Shown here: piece after piece, positions 45,956-58,185 of the stretch
Layout of the letters: each line of letters begins with the position of its first letter
Numbering within the stretch: position 1 is the stretch's first letter
Assembly (NCBI GenBank): GCA_026018925.1
Contig: JAKSZU010000027.1
Span: 62,001 to 126,000 of the forward strand
Source of the DNA: Tupaia tana
Lineage: Eukaryota; Chordata; Mammalia; Scandentia; Tupaiidae
Direction: 5' to 3'
Length of the DNA stretch: 64,000 bases
The notes under the pieces: generated by a model
Databases searched by the model: none
What the model saw: only the letters and a program-made list of their open reading frames with translations
What the model was told of the DNA's origin: nothing
Translations under genes and position numbers: made by a program

Positions 45956-48900
45956 TGGGGTTGAGCTTCAGGTGTCCGCCTAGGGTTAGGGTTAGGTCTA
46001 TGGTTTGAGTTAGGCTTCAGGTTAGGTTAGGTTTGAACTTAGTTTGAGGGAGTAAGTTTAGGGCTACTGTAAGTTTTCGGTTCAGTGTTACGGTTGGAGA
46101 TAGCGTCAGGGTCAGGTTAGGGTTGGGGTTGAGCTTCAGGTTTCCGCCTAGGGTTAGGGTTAGGTCTATGGTTTGAGTTAGGCTTCAGGTTAGTTTAGGT
46201 TTGAAATTAGTTTGAGGGAGTAAGTTTAGGGCTAATGTTAGTTTTCGGTTCAGTGTTACGGTTGGAGTTAGCATGAGGGTCATGTTAGGGTTAGGGTTGA
46301 GCTTAAGGTGTCCGCCTAGGGTTAGGGTTAGGTGTATGGTTTGATTTAGGCTTCAGGTTAGGTTAGGTTTGAACTTAGTTTGAGGGAGTAAGTTTAGGGC
46401 GACTGTTAGTTTTCGGGTAACTGTTATGGTTGGAGTTAGCGTCAGGGCAAGGTTAGGGTTGGGGTTGAGCTTAAGGTGTCCGCCTCAGGTTAGGGTTAGG
46501 TCTATGGTTTGAGTTAGGCTTCAGGTTAGGTTAGGTTTGAACTTAGTTTGAGGGAGTAAGTTTAGGGCTACTGTTAGTTTTCGGTTCAGTGTTACGGTTG
46601 GAGATAGCGTCAGGGTCAGGTTAGCGTTGGGATTGTGCTTCAGGTGTCCTCCTAGGGTTAGGGTTAGGTCTATGGTTTGAGTTAGGTTTCAGGTTAGGTT
46701 AGGTTTGAACTTAGTTTGAGGGAGTAAGTTTAGGGCTACTGTTAGTTTTCAGTTCAGTGTTACGGTTGGATTTAGCGTGAGGGTCAGGTTAGGATTAGGG
46801 TTGAGCTTAAGGTGTCTGCCTAGGGTTGGGGTTAGTTGTATGGTTTGATTTAGGCTTCAGGTTAGGTTAGGATTGAACTTAGTTTGAGGGAGTAAGTTTA
46901 GGGCTACTGTTAGTTTTCAGGTAATTGTTATGGTTGGAGTTAGCGTCAGGGCCATTTTAGGATTTGGGTTGAGGTTAAGGTGTCCGCCAAGGGTTAGGGT
47001 TAGGTCTATGGTTTGAGTTAGGCTTCAGGTTAGGTTAGGTTTGAAGTTAGTTTGAGTGAGTAAGTTTAGGGCTACTGTTAGTTTTCGGTTCAGTGTTACG
47101 GTTGGAGATAGCGTCAGGGTTAGTTAGGGTTGGGGTTGAGCTTCAGGTGTCCGCCTAGGGTTAGGGTTAGGTCTAGGGTTTGAATTAGGCTTCAGGTTAG
47201 GTTAGGTTTGAACTTAGTTTGAGGGAGTAAGTTTAGGGCTACTGTTAGTTTTCTTTTCAGTGTTACGGTTGGAGTTAGCGTGTGGGTCAGTTTAGGGTTG
47301 GGCTTGAGCTTAAGGTGTCCGCCTAGGGTTAGGGTTAGGTGTATGGTTTGATTTAGGCTTCAGGTTAGGTTAGGTTTGAACTTAGTTTGAGGGAGTAAGT
47401 TTAGGGCTACTGTTAGTTTTCGGTTCAGTGTTACGGTTGGAGATAGCGTCAGGGTCAGGTTAGGGATGGGGTTGAGCTTCAGGTGTCTGCCTAGGGTTAG
47501 GGTTAGGTCTATGGTTTGAGTTAGGCTTCACGTTAGGTTAGGTTTGAAATTAGTTTGAGGGAGTAAGTTTAGGGCTAATGTTAGTTTTCGGTTCAGTGTA
47601 ACGGTTGGAGTTAGCGTGAGGGTCATGTTAGGGATGGGGTTGAGCTTATGGTGTCCGCCTAGGGTTAGGGTTAGGTGTATGGTTTGATTTAGGCTTCAGG
47701 TTAGGTTAGGTTTGAACTTAGTTTGAGGGAGTAAGTTTAGGGCTACTGTTAGTTTTCGGGTAACTGTTATGGTTGGAGTTAGCGTCAGGGCCAGGTTCGG
47801 TTGGGGTTGAGCTCAAGTGTCCGCCTAGGTTTAGGGTTATGTCTATGGTTTGAGTTAGGCTTCAGGTTAGGTTAGGTTTGATCTTAGTTTGAGGGAGTAA
47901 GTTTAGGGCTATGGTTAGTTTTCGGTTCAGTGTTACAGTTGGAGATAGCGTCAGGGTCAGGTTAGGGTTGGGGTTGAGCTTAAGGTGTCCGCCTAGCGTT
48001 AGGGTTAGGTGTATGGTTTGATTTAGGCTTCAGGTTAGGTTAGGTTTGAACTTAGTTTGAGGGAGTAAGTTTAGGGCTACTGTTAGTTTTCGGTTCAGTG
48101 TTATGGTTGGAGATAGCGTCTGGGTCAGGTTATGGTTGGGCTTGAACTTCAGGTGTCCGCCTAGGGTTAGGGTTTGGTCTATGGTTTGAGTTAGGCCTCA
48201 GGTTAGGTTATGTTTGAAATTAGTTTGAGGGAGTAAGTTTAGGGCTACTGTTAGTTTTCGGTTCAGTGTTACGGTTGGAGTTAGCGGGAGGGTCAGGTTA
48301 GGGTCGGGGTTGAGCTTAAGGTGTCCGCCTAGGGTTAGGGTTAGGTCTATGGTTTGAGTTAGGCTTCAGGTTAGGTTAGGTTTGAAATTAGTTTGAGGGA
48401 GTATGTTTAGGGCTAATTTTAGTTTTCGGTTCAGTGTTATGGTTGGAGTTAGCGTGAGGGTCAGGTTAGGGTTGGGGTTGAGGTTAAGGTGTCCGCCTAG
48501 GGTTAGGGTTAGGTGTATGGTTTGATTTAGGCTTCAGGTTAGGTTAGGTTTGAGCTTAGTTTGAGGGAGTAAGTTTAGGGCGACTGTTAGTTTTCTGGTA
48601 ACTGTTATGGTTGGTGTTAGTGTCAGGGCCAGGTTAGGGTTGGGGTTGAGCTTAAGGTTTCCGCCTAGGGTTAGGGTTAGGTCTATGGTTTGAGTTAGGC
48701 TTCAGGTTAGGTTATGTTTGAAGTTAGTTTGAGGGAGTAAGTTTAGGGCTACTGTTAGTTTTCGGTTCAGTGTTACGGTTGGAGTTAGCGTCAGGGTTAG
48801 GTTAGGGTTGGGGTTGAGCTTCAGGTGTCCGCCTAGGGTTAGGGTTAGGTCTATGGTTTGAGTTAGGCTTCAGGTTAGGTTAGGTTTGAAGTTAGTTTGA

Positions 48901-49729
48901 GGGAGTAAGTTTTGGGCTACTTTTAGTTTGCGATTCAGTGTTACGGTTGGAGATAGCGTCAGGGTTAGGTTACGGTTGGGGTTGAGCTTCAGGTGTCCGC
49001 CTAGGGATAGGGTTAGGTCTATGGTTTGAGTTAGGCTTCAGGTTAGGTTAGGTTTGAACTTAGTTTGAGAGAGTAAGTATAGGGCTACTGTCAGTTTTCG
49101 GTTCAGTGTTACGGTTGGAGTTAGCGTGAGGGTCAGGTTAGGGTTGGGCTTGAGCTTAAGGTGTCCGCCTAGGGTGAGGGTTAGGTGTATGGTTTGATTT
49201 AGGCTTCAGGTTAGGTTAGGTTTGAACTTAGTTTGAGGGAGTAAGTTTAGGGCTACTGTTAGTTTTCGGTTCAGTGTTACGGTTGGAGATAGCGTGAGGG
49301 TCAGGTTAGGGTTGGGGTTGAGCTTCAGGTGTCCGCCTAGGGTTAGGGTTAGGTCTATGGTTTGAGTTAGGCTTCAGGTTAGTTTAGGTTTGAAATTAGT
49401 TTGAGGGAGTAAGTTTAGGGCTAATGTTAGTTTTCGGTTCAGTGTTACGGTTGGAGTTATCGTGAGGGTCATGTAAGGGTTGGGGTTGAGCTTAAGGTGT
49501 CCGCCTAGGGTTAGGGTTAGGTGTATGGTTGGTTTAGGCTTCAGGTTAGGTTAGGTTTGAACTTAGTTTGAGGGAGTAAGTTTAGGGCTACTGTTAGTTT
49601 TCGGTTCAGTGTTACGGTTGGAGATAGCGTCAGGGTCAGGTTAGCGTTGGGGTTGTGCTTCAGGTGTCCTCCTAGGGTTAGGGTTAGGTCTATGGTTTGA
49701 GTTAGGCTTCAGGTTAGGTTAGGTTTGAA
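45956..49729 (+). repeat. Long duplicated block, copy 1 (about 22.5 monomers)
   Basis: Repeated at 60,228-64,000 with an offset of 14,272 bp, becoming 14,271 after one base is lost in copy 2. Shared one-base losses (near 47,123, 47,812, 47,818 and 49,531) and rarities such as ctgtaagttttcgg, gcctcaggttag, ggtctagggtttg, ttcttttcag and tttgcgattcag make common descent certain. Only a few mismatches were seen by eye. Inside it, 48,361-48,885 is also related to 50,544-51,068 (offset 2183 bp, 13 monomers). Confidence 0.95.
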
Positions 49730-50420
49730 CTTAGTTTGAGGTAGTAAGTTTAGGGCTACTCTTTGTGTTCGGTTCAGTGTTTCGGTTGGAGTTAGCGTGA
49801 GGGTCAGGTTAGGGTTAGGGTTGAGCTTAAGGTGTCCGCCTAGGGTTAGGGTTAGGTGTATGGTTTGATTTAGGCTTCAGGTTAGGTTAGGTTTGAACTT
49901 AGTTTGAGGGAGTAAGTTTACGGCTACTGTTAGTTTTCGGGTAACTGTTACGGTTGGAGTTAGCGTCAGGTCCAGGATAGGGTTGGCGTTGAGCTAATGG
50001 TGTCCGCCTAGGGTTAGGGTTAGGTGTATGGTTTGATTTAGGCTTCAGGTTAGGTTAGGTTTGAAGTTAGTTTGAGGGAATAAGTTTAGGGCTACTGTTA
50101 GTTTTCGGTTAACTGTTACAGTTGGAGTAAGCGTGAGCGTCAGGTTAGGGTAGGGGTTGAGCTTAAGGTGTCCGCCTAGGGTTAGGGTTAGGTGTATGAT
50201 TTGATTAAGGCTTCAGGTTAGGTTAGGTTTGAACGTAGTTTGAGGGAGTAAGTTTAGGGCTACTGTTAGTTTTCGGGTAACTGTTATGGTTGGAGTTAGC
50301 GTCAGGGCCATTTTAGGATTGTGCTTGAGCGTAAGGTGTCTGCCAAGGGTTAGGGTTAGGTCTATGGTTTGAGTTAGGCTTCAGGTTAGGTTAGGTTTGA
50401 ACTTAGTTTGAGTGAGTAAG
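49730..50420 (+). repeat. Detached four-monomer fragment of the 16-monomer HOR
   Basis: Carries ctctttgtgttcgg with gtgtttcgg, then ggcgttgagctaatgg, then gggaataag with ggttaactg and gcgtgagcgtcagg, then gaacgtag. This is the order of HOR copy 1 at 36,150-36,800 (offset 13,599 bp). The gagcgtcagg form matches copy 1 rather than copies 2-4. It follows directly on the long duplicated block. Confidence 0.87.
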
Positions 50421-53389
50421 TTTAGGGCTACTGTTAGTTTTCGGTTCAGTGTTCCGGTTGGAGATAGCGTCAGGGTCAGGTTAGGGTTGGGGTTGAGCTT
50501 CAGGTGTCCGCCTAGGGTTAGGGTTAGGTCTATGGTTTGAGTTAGGCTTCAGGTTAGGTTAGGTTTGAAATTAGTTTGAGGGAGTAAGTTTAAGGCTAAT
50601 GTTAGTTTTCGGTTCAGTGTTATGGTTGGAGTTAGCGTGAGGGTCAGGTTAGGGTTGGGGTTGAGGTTAAGGTGTCCGCCTAGGGTTAGGGTTAGGTGTA
50701 TGGTTTGATTTAGGCTTCTGGTTAGGTTAGGTTTGAGCTTAGTTTGAGGGAGTAAGTTTAGGACGACTATTAGTTTTCTGGTAACTGTTATGTTTGGAGT
50801 TAGTGTCAGGGCCAGGTTAGGGTTGGGGTTGAGCTTAAGGTTTCCGCCTAGGGTTAGGGTTAGGTCTATGGTTTGAGTTAGGCTTCAGGTTAGGTTATGT
50901 TTGAAGTTAGTTTGAGGGAGTAAGTTTAGGGCTACAGTTAGTTTTCGGTTCAGTGTTACGGTTGGAGATAGCGTCAGGGTTAGGTTAGGGTTGGGGTTGA
51001 GCTTCAGGTGTCCGCCTAGGGTTAGGGTTAGGTCTATGGTTTGAGTTAGGCTTCAGGTTAGGTTAGGTTTGAACTTAGTTTGAGGGAGTAAGTTTAGGGC
51101 TAATGTTAGTTTTCGGTTCAGTGTTACGGTTGTAGTTAGCGTGAGGGTCATGTTAGGGATTGGGTTGAGCTTATGGTGTCCGCCTAGGGTTAGGGTTAGG
51201 TGTATGATTTGATTAAGGCTTCAGGTTAGGTTAGGTTTGAAGTTAGTTTGAGGGAGTAAGTTTAGGGCTAGTGTTAGTTTTCGGTTAACTGTTACAGTTG
51301 GAGTAAGCGTGAGGGTCACGTTAGGGTAGGGGTTGAGCTTAAGGTGTCCGCCTAGGGTTAGGGTTAGGTGTATGATTTGATTAAGGCTTCAGGTTAGGTT
51401 AGGTTTGAACTTAGTTTGAGGTAGTAAGTTAAGGGCTACTGTTAGTTTTCGGGTAACTGTTACGGTTGGAGTTAGCGTCAGGGCCAGGTTAGGGTTGGGG
51501 TTGAGCTTAAGGTGTCCGCCTAGGGTTAGGGTTAGGTCTATGGTTTGAGTTAGGCTTCAGGTTAGGTTAGGTTTGAAGTTAGTTTGAGGGAGTAAGTTTA
51601 GGGCTACTGTTAGTTTTCGGTTCAGTGTTACGGTTGGAGATAGCGTCAGGGTCAGGTTAGGGTTGGCGTTGAGCTTCAGGTGTACGCCTAGGGTTAGAGT
51701 TAGGTCTATGGTTTGAGTTAAGCTTCAGGTTATGTTAGGTTTGAACATAGTTTGAGGGAGTATGTTTAGGGCTACTGTTAGTTTTCGGTTCAGTGTTACG
51801 GTTGGAGATAGCTTCAGGGTCAGGTTAGCGTTGGGGTTGAGCTTCAGGTGTCCGCCTAGGGTTAGGGTTAGGTCTATGGTTTGAGTTAGGCTTCAGGTTA
51901 GGTTAGGTTTGAACTTAGTTTGAGGGAGTAAGTTTAGGGCTACTGTTAGTTTTCGGTTCAGTGTTATGGTTGGATTTGGCGTGAGGGTCAGGTTAGTGTT
52001 GGGGTTGAGCTTAAGGTGTCCGCCTAGGGTTAGGGTTAGGTGTATGGTTTGATTTAGGCTTCAGGTTAGGTTAGGTTTGAACTTAGTTTGAGGGAGTAAG
52101 TTTAGGCCTACTGTTAGTTTTCGGGTAACTGTTATGGTTGGAGTCAGCGTCAGGGCCATTTTAGGTTTGGGGTTGAGCTTAAGGTGTCCGCCAAGGGTTA
52201 GGGTTAGGTCTATGATTTGAGTTAGGCTTCAGGTTAGGTTAGGTTTGAACTTAGTTTGAGGGAGTAAGTTTAGGGCTACTGTTAGTTTTTGGTTCAGTGT
52301 TATGGTTGGAGATAGCGTCAGGGTCAGGTTAGGGTTGGGGTTGAGCTTCAGGTGTCCGCCTAGGGTTAGGGTTAGGTCTATGGTTTGAGTTAACCTTCAG
52401 GTTAAGTTAGGTTTGAACTTAGTTTGAGGGAGTAAGTTTAGGGCTACTGTTAGTTTTCGGTTCAGTGTTACGGTTGGAGTTAGCGTGAGGGTCAGGTTAG
52501 GGTTGGGGTTGAGCTTAAGGTGTCCGCCTAGGGTTAAGGTTAGGTGTATGGTTTGATTTAGGCTTCAGGTTAAGTTAGGTTTGAGCTTAGTTTGAAGGAG
52601 TAACTTTAGGGCAACTGTTAGTTTTCTGGTAACTGTTATGGTTGGAGTTAGCGTCAGGGCCATGTTAGGGTTGGGGTTGAGCTTAAGGTGTCCGCCTAGG
52701 GTTAGGGTTAGGTCTATGGTTTGAGTTAGGCTTCAGGTTAGGTTAGGTTTGAACTTAGTTTGAGGGAGTAAGTTTAGGGCTACTGTTAGTTTTCGGTTCA
52801 GTGTTACGGTTGGAGATAGCGTCAGGGTCAGGTTAGCGTTGGGGTTGAGCTTCAGGTGTCCGACTAGGGTTAGGGTTAGGTCTATGGTTTGAGTTAGGCT
52901 TCAGGTTAGGTTAGGTTTGAACTTAGTTTGAGGGAGTAAGTTTAGGGCTACTGTTAGTTTTCGGTTCAGTGTTACGGTTGGAGATAGCGTCAGGGTCAGG
53001 TTAGGGTTGGGGTTGTGCTTCAGGTGTCCGTCTAGGGTTAGGGTTAGTTCTATGGTTTGAGTTAGGCTTCAGGTTAGGTTAGGTTTGAACTTAGTTTGAG
53101 GGAGTAAGTTTAGGGCTACTGTTAGTTTTCGGTTAACTGTTACAGTTGGAGTAAGCGTGAGGGTCAGGTTAGGGTAGGGGTTGAGCTTAAGGTTTCCGCC
53201 TAGGGTTAGGGTTAGGTGTATGGTTTGATTTAGGCTTCAGGTTAGGTAAGGTTTGAACTTAATTTGAGGGAGTAAGTTTAGGGCTACTGTTAGTTTTCGG
53301 GTAACTGTTACGGTTGGAGTTAGCGTCAGGTCCAGGTTAGGGTTGGCGTTGAGCTAATGGTGTCCGCGTAGGGTTAGGGTTAGGTGTAT
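50421..53389 (+). repeat. Mixed satellite monomers
   Basis: About 18 units. 50,544-51,068 is a 13-monomer-spaced relative of 48,361-48,885, sharing gttagtgtcagggcc and ggttatgtttgaagttag. Elsewhere the variant classes are mixed and no clean block was found. Confidence 0.72.
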
Positions 53390-54640
53390 GGTTTGATTTA
53401 GGCTTCAGGTTAAGTTAGGTTTGCAGTTAGTTTGAGGGAGTAAGTTTAGGGCTACTGTTAGTTTTCGGTTAACTGTTACAGTTGGAATAAGAGTGAGGGT
53501 CAGGTTAGGGTAGGGGTTGAACTTAAGGTGTCCTCCTAGGGTTAGAGTTAGGTGTATGGTTTGATTTAGTCTTCAGGTTAGGTTAGGTTTGAACTTAGTT
53601 TGAGGGAGTAAGTTTAGGGCTACTGTTAGTTTTCGGGTAAATGTTATGGTTGGAGTTAGCGTCATGGCCAGGTTAGGGTTGGCGTTGAGCTTAAGGTGTC
53701 CGCCTAGGGTTAGGGTTAGGTCTATGGTTTGAGTTAGGCTTCAGGTTAGGTTAGGTTTGAACTTAGTTTGAGGGAGTAAGTTTAGGGCTACTGTTAGTTT
53801 TCGGTTCAGTGTTACGGTTGGAGATAGCGTCAGGGTCAGGTTAGGGTTGGGGTTGAGCTTAAGGTGTCCGCCTAGGTTTGGGGTTAGGTCTATGGTTTGA
53901 GTTAGGCTTCAGGTTAGGTTAGGTTTGAACTTAGTTTGAGGGAGTAAGTTTAGGGCTACTGTTAGTTTTCGGTTTAGTGTTACGGTTGGAGTTAGCGTCA
54001 GGGTCAGGTTAGGGTTGGAGTTGAGCTTCAGGTGTCCGCCTAGGGTTAGGGTTAGGTCTATGGTTTGAGTTAGGCTTCAGGTTAGGTTAGGTTTGAACTT
54101 AGTTTGAGGGAGTAAGTTTAGGGCTACTGTTTGTTTTCAGTTCAGTGTTTCGGTTGGAGTTAGCGTGAGGGTCAGGTTAGGGTAGGCGTTGAGCTTAAGG
54201 TGTCCGCCTAGGGTTAGCGTTAGGTGTATGGTTTGATTTAGGCTTCAGGTTAGGTTAGGTTTGCAGTTAGTTTGAGAGAGTAAGTTTAGGGCTACTGTTA
54301 GTTTTCGGTTAACTGTTACAGTTGAGGTAAGCGTGAGGGTCAGGTTAGGGTAGGGGTTGAGCTTAAGGTGTCCGCCTAGGGTTAGAGTTAGGTGTATGGT
54401 TTGACGTAGGCTTCAGGTTCGGTTAGGTTTGAAGTTAGTTTGAGGGAGTAAGTTTAGGGCTACTGTTAGTTTTCGGGTAACTGTTATGGTTGGAGTTAGC
54501 GTCAGGGCCAGGTTAGGGTTGGGGTTGAGCTTAAGGTGTCCGCCTAGGGTTAGGGTTAGGTCTATGGTTTGAGTTAGCCTTCAGGTTAGGTTAGGTTTGA
54601 ACTTAGTTTTAGGGAGTAAGTTTAGGGCTACTGTTAGTTT
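53390..54640 (+). repeat. 5-monomer (840 bp) local duplication
   Basis: The rare start gtttgcagttag (about 53,420 and 54,260), the ggttaactgttacag form and gggttagagttaggtg recur 840 bp apart over about 400 bp. The two copies differ at many sites, so the event is older or has been overwritten in part. Confidence 0.7.
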
Positions 54641-56674
54641 TCAGTTCAGTGTTACGGTTGGATTTAGCGTGATGGTCAGGTTAGGGTTGGGGTTGAGCTT
54701 AAGGTGTCCGCCTAGGATTAGGGTTAAGTGTATGGTTTGATTTTGGCTTCAGGTTAGGTTAGGTTTGAACTTAGTGTGAGGTAGTAAGTTTAGGGCTACT
54801 GTTAGTTTTCGGGTAACTGTTATGGTTGGAGTAGCGTCAGGGCCATTTTAGGATTGGGGTTGAGCTTAAGGTGTCCGCCAAGGGTTAGGGTTAGGTCTAT
54901 GGTTTGAGTTAGGCTTCAGGTTAGGTTAGGTTTGAACTTAGTTTGACGGAGTAAGTTTAGGGCTACTCTTAGTTTTCGGTTCAGTGTTTCGGTTGGAGAT
55001 AGCGTCAGGGTCAGGTTAGGGTTGGGGTTGAGCTTCAGGTGTCCGCCTAGGGTTAGGGTTAGGTCTATGGTTTGAGTTAGGCTTCAGGTTAGGTTAGGTT
55101 TGAACTTAGTTTGAGGGAGTAAGTTTAGGGTTACTGTTAGTTTTCGGTTCAGTGTTACGGTTGGAGTTAGCGTCAGGGTCAGGTTAGGGTTGGGGTTGAG
55201 CTTAAGGTGTCCGCCTAGGGTTAGCGTTAGGTGTATGGTTTGATTTAGGCTTCAGGTTAGGTTAGGTTTGAACTTAGTTTGAGGGAGTAAGTTTAGGGCT
55301 ACTGTTAGTTTTCGGTTCAGTGTTACGGTTGGAGTAAGAGTCATGGTCAGGTTAGGGTTGGGGTTGAGCTTCAGGTGTCCACCTAGGGTTAGGGTTAGGT
55401 CTATGGTTTGAGTTAGGCTTCAGGTTAGGTTAGTTTTGAACTTAGTTTGAGGGAGTAAGTTTAGGGCTACTGTTTGTTTTTGGTTCAGTGTTTCGGTTGG
55501 AGTTAGCGTGAGGGTCAGGTTAGGGTAGGGGTTGAGCTTAAGGTGTCCGCCTAGGGTTAGGGTTAGGTGTATGGTTTGATTTAGGCTTCAGGTTAGGTTA
55601 GGTTTGAACTTAGTTTGAGGGAGTAAGTTTAGGGGTACTGTTAGTTTTCGCTTAACTGTTACGGTTGGACTTAGCGTCAGGTCCAGGTTAGGGTTGGGGT
55701 TGAGCTTCAGTTGTCCCCCTAGGGTTAGGGTTAGGTGTATGGTTTGATTTAGGCTTCAGGTTAGGTTAGGTTTGAACTTAGTTTGAGGGAGTAAGTTTAG
55801 GGCTACTGTTAGTTTTCGGTTAACTGTTACAGTTGGAGTAAGCGTGAGGATCAGGTTAGGGTTGGGGTTGAGTTTCAGGTGTCCGCCTCGGGTTAGGGTT
55901 AGGTCTATGGTTTGATTTAGGCTCCAGGTTAGGTTAGGTTTGAACTTAGTTTGAGGGAGTAAGTTTAGGGCTACTGTTAGTTTTCGGTTCAGTGTTACGT
56001 TTGGAGATAGCGTCAGGGTCAGGTTAGGGTTGGGGTTGAGCTTCAGGTGTCCGCCTAGGGTTAGGGTAAGGTCTATGGTTTGAGTTAGGCTTCATGTTAG
56101 GTTAGGTTTGAAATTAGTTTGAGGGAGTAAGTTTAGGGTTAATGTTAGTTTTCGGTTCAGTGTTACGGTTGGAGCTAGCGTGAGGGTCAGGTTACGGTTG
56201 GGGTTGAGCTTAAGGTGTCCGCCTAGGGTTAGGGTTAGGTGTGTGGTTTGATTTATGCTTCAGGTTAGGTTAGGTTTGAACTTAGTTTGAGGGAGTAAGT
56301 ATAGGACGACTGTTAGTTTTCGGGTAACTCTTATGGTTGGAGTTAGCGTCAGGGCCAGGGAAGGGTTGGGGTTGAGCTTAAGGTGTCCGCCTACGGTTAG
56401 GGTTAGTTCTATGGTTTGAATTAGGCTTCAGGTTACGTTAGGTTTGAACTTAGTTTGAGGGAGTAAGTTTAGGGCGACTGTTAGTTTTCGGTTCAGTGTT
56501 ACGGTTGGATTTAACGTGAGGTCAGGTTAGGTTTGGGGTAGAGCTTAAGGTGTCCGCCTAGGGTTGGGTTTAGGTGTATGGTTTGATTTAGGCTTCAGGT
56601 TAGGTTAGGTTTGAAGTTAGTTTGAGGGAGTAAGTTTAGGGCTACTGTTAGTTTTCGGGTAACTTTTATGGTTG
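54641..56674 (+). repeat. Mixed satellite monomers
   Basis: About twelve units. Includes a one-base loss in gttggagtagcg (near 54,831), a tttgtttttgg/gtgtttcgg unit near 55,470, two gggttaatgttag units, and a one-base loss in gtgaggtcagg near 56,521. No clean HOR was resolved. Confidence 0.7.
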
Positions 56675-58185
56675 GAGTTAGCGTGAGGGTCAGGTTAGGG
56701 TTGGGGTTCAGCTTAAGGTGTCCGCCTAGGGTTAGGGTTAGGTGTATGGTTTGATTTAGGCTTCAGGTTAGGTTAGGTTTGAACTTAGTTTGAGGGAGTA
56801 AGTTTAGGGCTATTGTTAATTTTCGGTTCAGTGTTACGGTGGGAGATAGCGTCAGGGTCAGGTTAGGGTTGGGGTTGAGCTTCAGGTGTCCGCCTAGGGT
56901 TAGGGTTAGGTCTATGGTTTGAGTTAGGCTTCAGGTTACGTTAGGTTTGAAATTAGTTTGAGGGAGTAAGTTTAGGGTTAATGTTAGTTTTCAGTTCAGT
57001 GTTACGGTTGGAGTTAGCGTGAGGGTCAGGTTAGGGTTGGGGTTGAGCTTAAGGTGTCCGCCTAGGGTTAGGGTTAGTTGTATGGTTTGATTTATGCTTC
57101 AGGTTAGGTTAGGTTTGAACTTAGTTTGAGGGAGTATGTTCAGGGCGACTGTTAGTTTTCGGGTAACTCTTATGGTTGGAGTTAGCGTCAGGGCCAGGTT
57201 AGGGTTGGGGTTGAGCTTAAGGTGTCCGCCTAGGGTTAGGCTTAGGGCTATGGTTTGAGTTTGGCTTCAGGTTTGGTTAGGTTTGAACTTAGTTTGAGGG
57301 AGTAAGTTAGGGCTACTGTTAGTTTTCGGTTCAGTGTTACGGTTGGAGATAGCGTCAGGGTCAGGTTAGCGTTGGGGTTGAGCTTCAGGTGTCCTCCTAG
57401 GGTTAGGGTTAGGTCTATGGTTTGAGTTAGGCTTCAGGTTATGTTAGGTTTGAACTTAGTTTGAGGGAGTAAGTTTTGGGCTACTGTTAGTTTTCGGTTC
57501 AGTGTTACGGTTGGATTTAGCCTGAGGGTCAGGTTACGGTTGGGGTTGAGCTTAAAGTGTCCGCCTAGGGTTGGGGTTAGGTGTATGGTTTGATTTAGGC
57601 TTCAGGTTAGGTTAGGTTTGAACTTAGTTTGAGGGAGTAAGTTTAGGGCTACTGTTAGTTTTCGGTTCAGTGTTACGGTTGGAGATAGCGTCAGGGTCAG
57701 GTTAGGGTTGGGGTTGAGCTTCAGGTGTCCGCCTAGGGTTAGGGATAGGTCTATGGTTTGAGTTAGGCTTCAGGTTAGGTTAGGTTTGAACTTAGTTTGA
57801 GGGAGTAAGTTTAGGGCTACTGTTAGTTTTCGGTTCAGTGTTACGGTTGGAATTAGCCTCAGGGTCAGGTTAGGGTTGGGCTTGAGCTTCAGGTGTCGGC
57901 CTAGGGTTAGGGTTAGGTCTATGGTTTGATTTAGGCTTCAGGTTAGGTTAGGTTTGAACTTAGTTTGAGGGAGTCAGTTTAGGGCTACTGTTAGTTTTCG
58001 GTTAACTGTTACGGTTGGAGTAAGCGTCAGGGTCAGGTTAGGTTTGGGGTAGAGCTTATGGTGTCCGCCTAGTGTTAGGGTTAGGTGTATGGTTTGAGTT
58101 AGGCTTCAGGTTAGGTTAGGTTTGAAGTTAGTTTGAGGGAGTAAGTTTAGGGTTACTGTTAGTTTTCGGTTCAGTGTTACGGTTG
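56675..58185 (+). repeat. 9-monomer-spaced block, copy 1
   Basis: The first four monomers (56,675-57,345) are repeated at 58,186-58,857, offset 1511 bp. Shared rarities are ggtgggagatagcg, gggttaatgttag (altered in copy 2), ggagtatgttcagg and gcttagggctatgg. A one-base loss near 57,309 accounts for 1511 rather than 1512. A later unit has ggaattagcctcagg near 57,849, repeated 1008 bp on. Confidence 0.84.
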
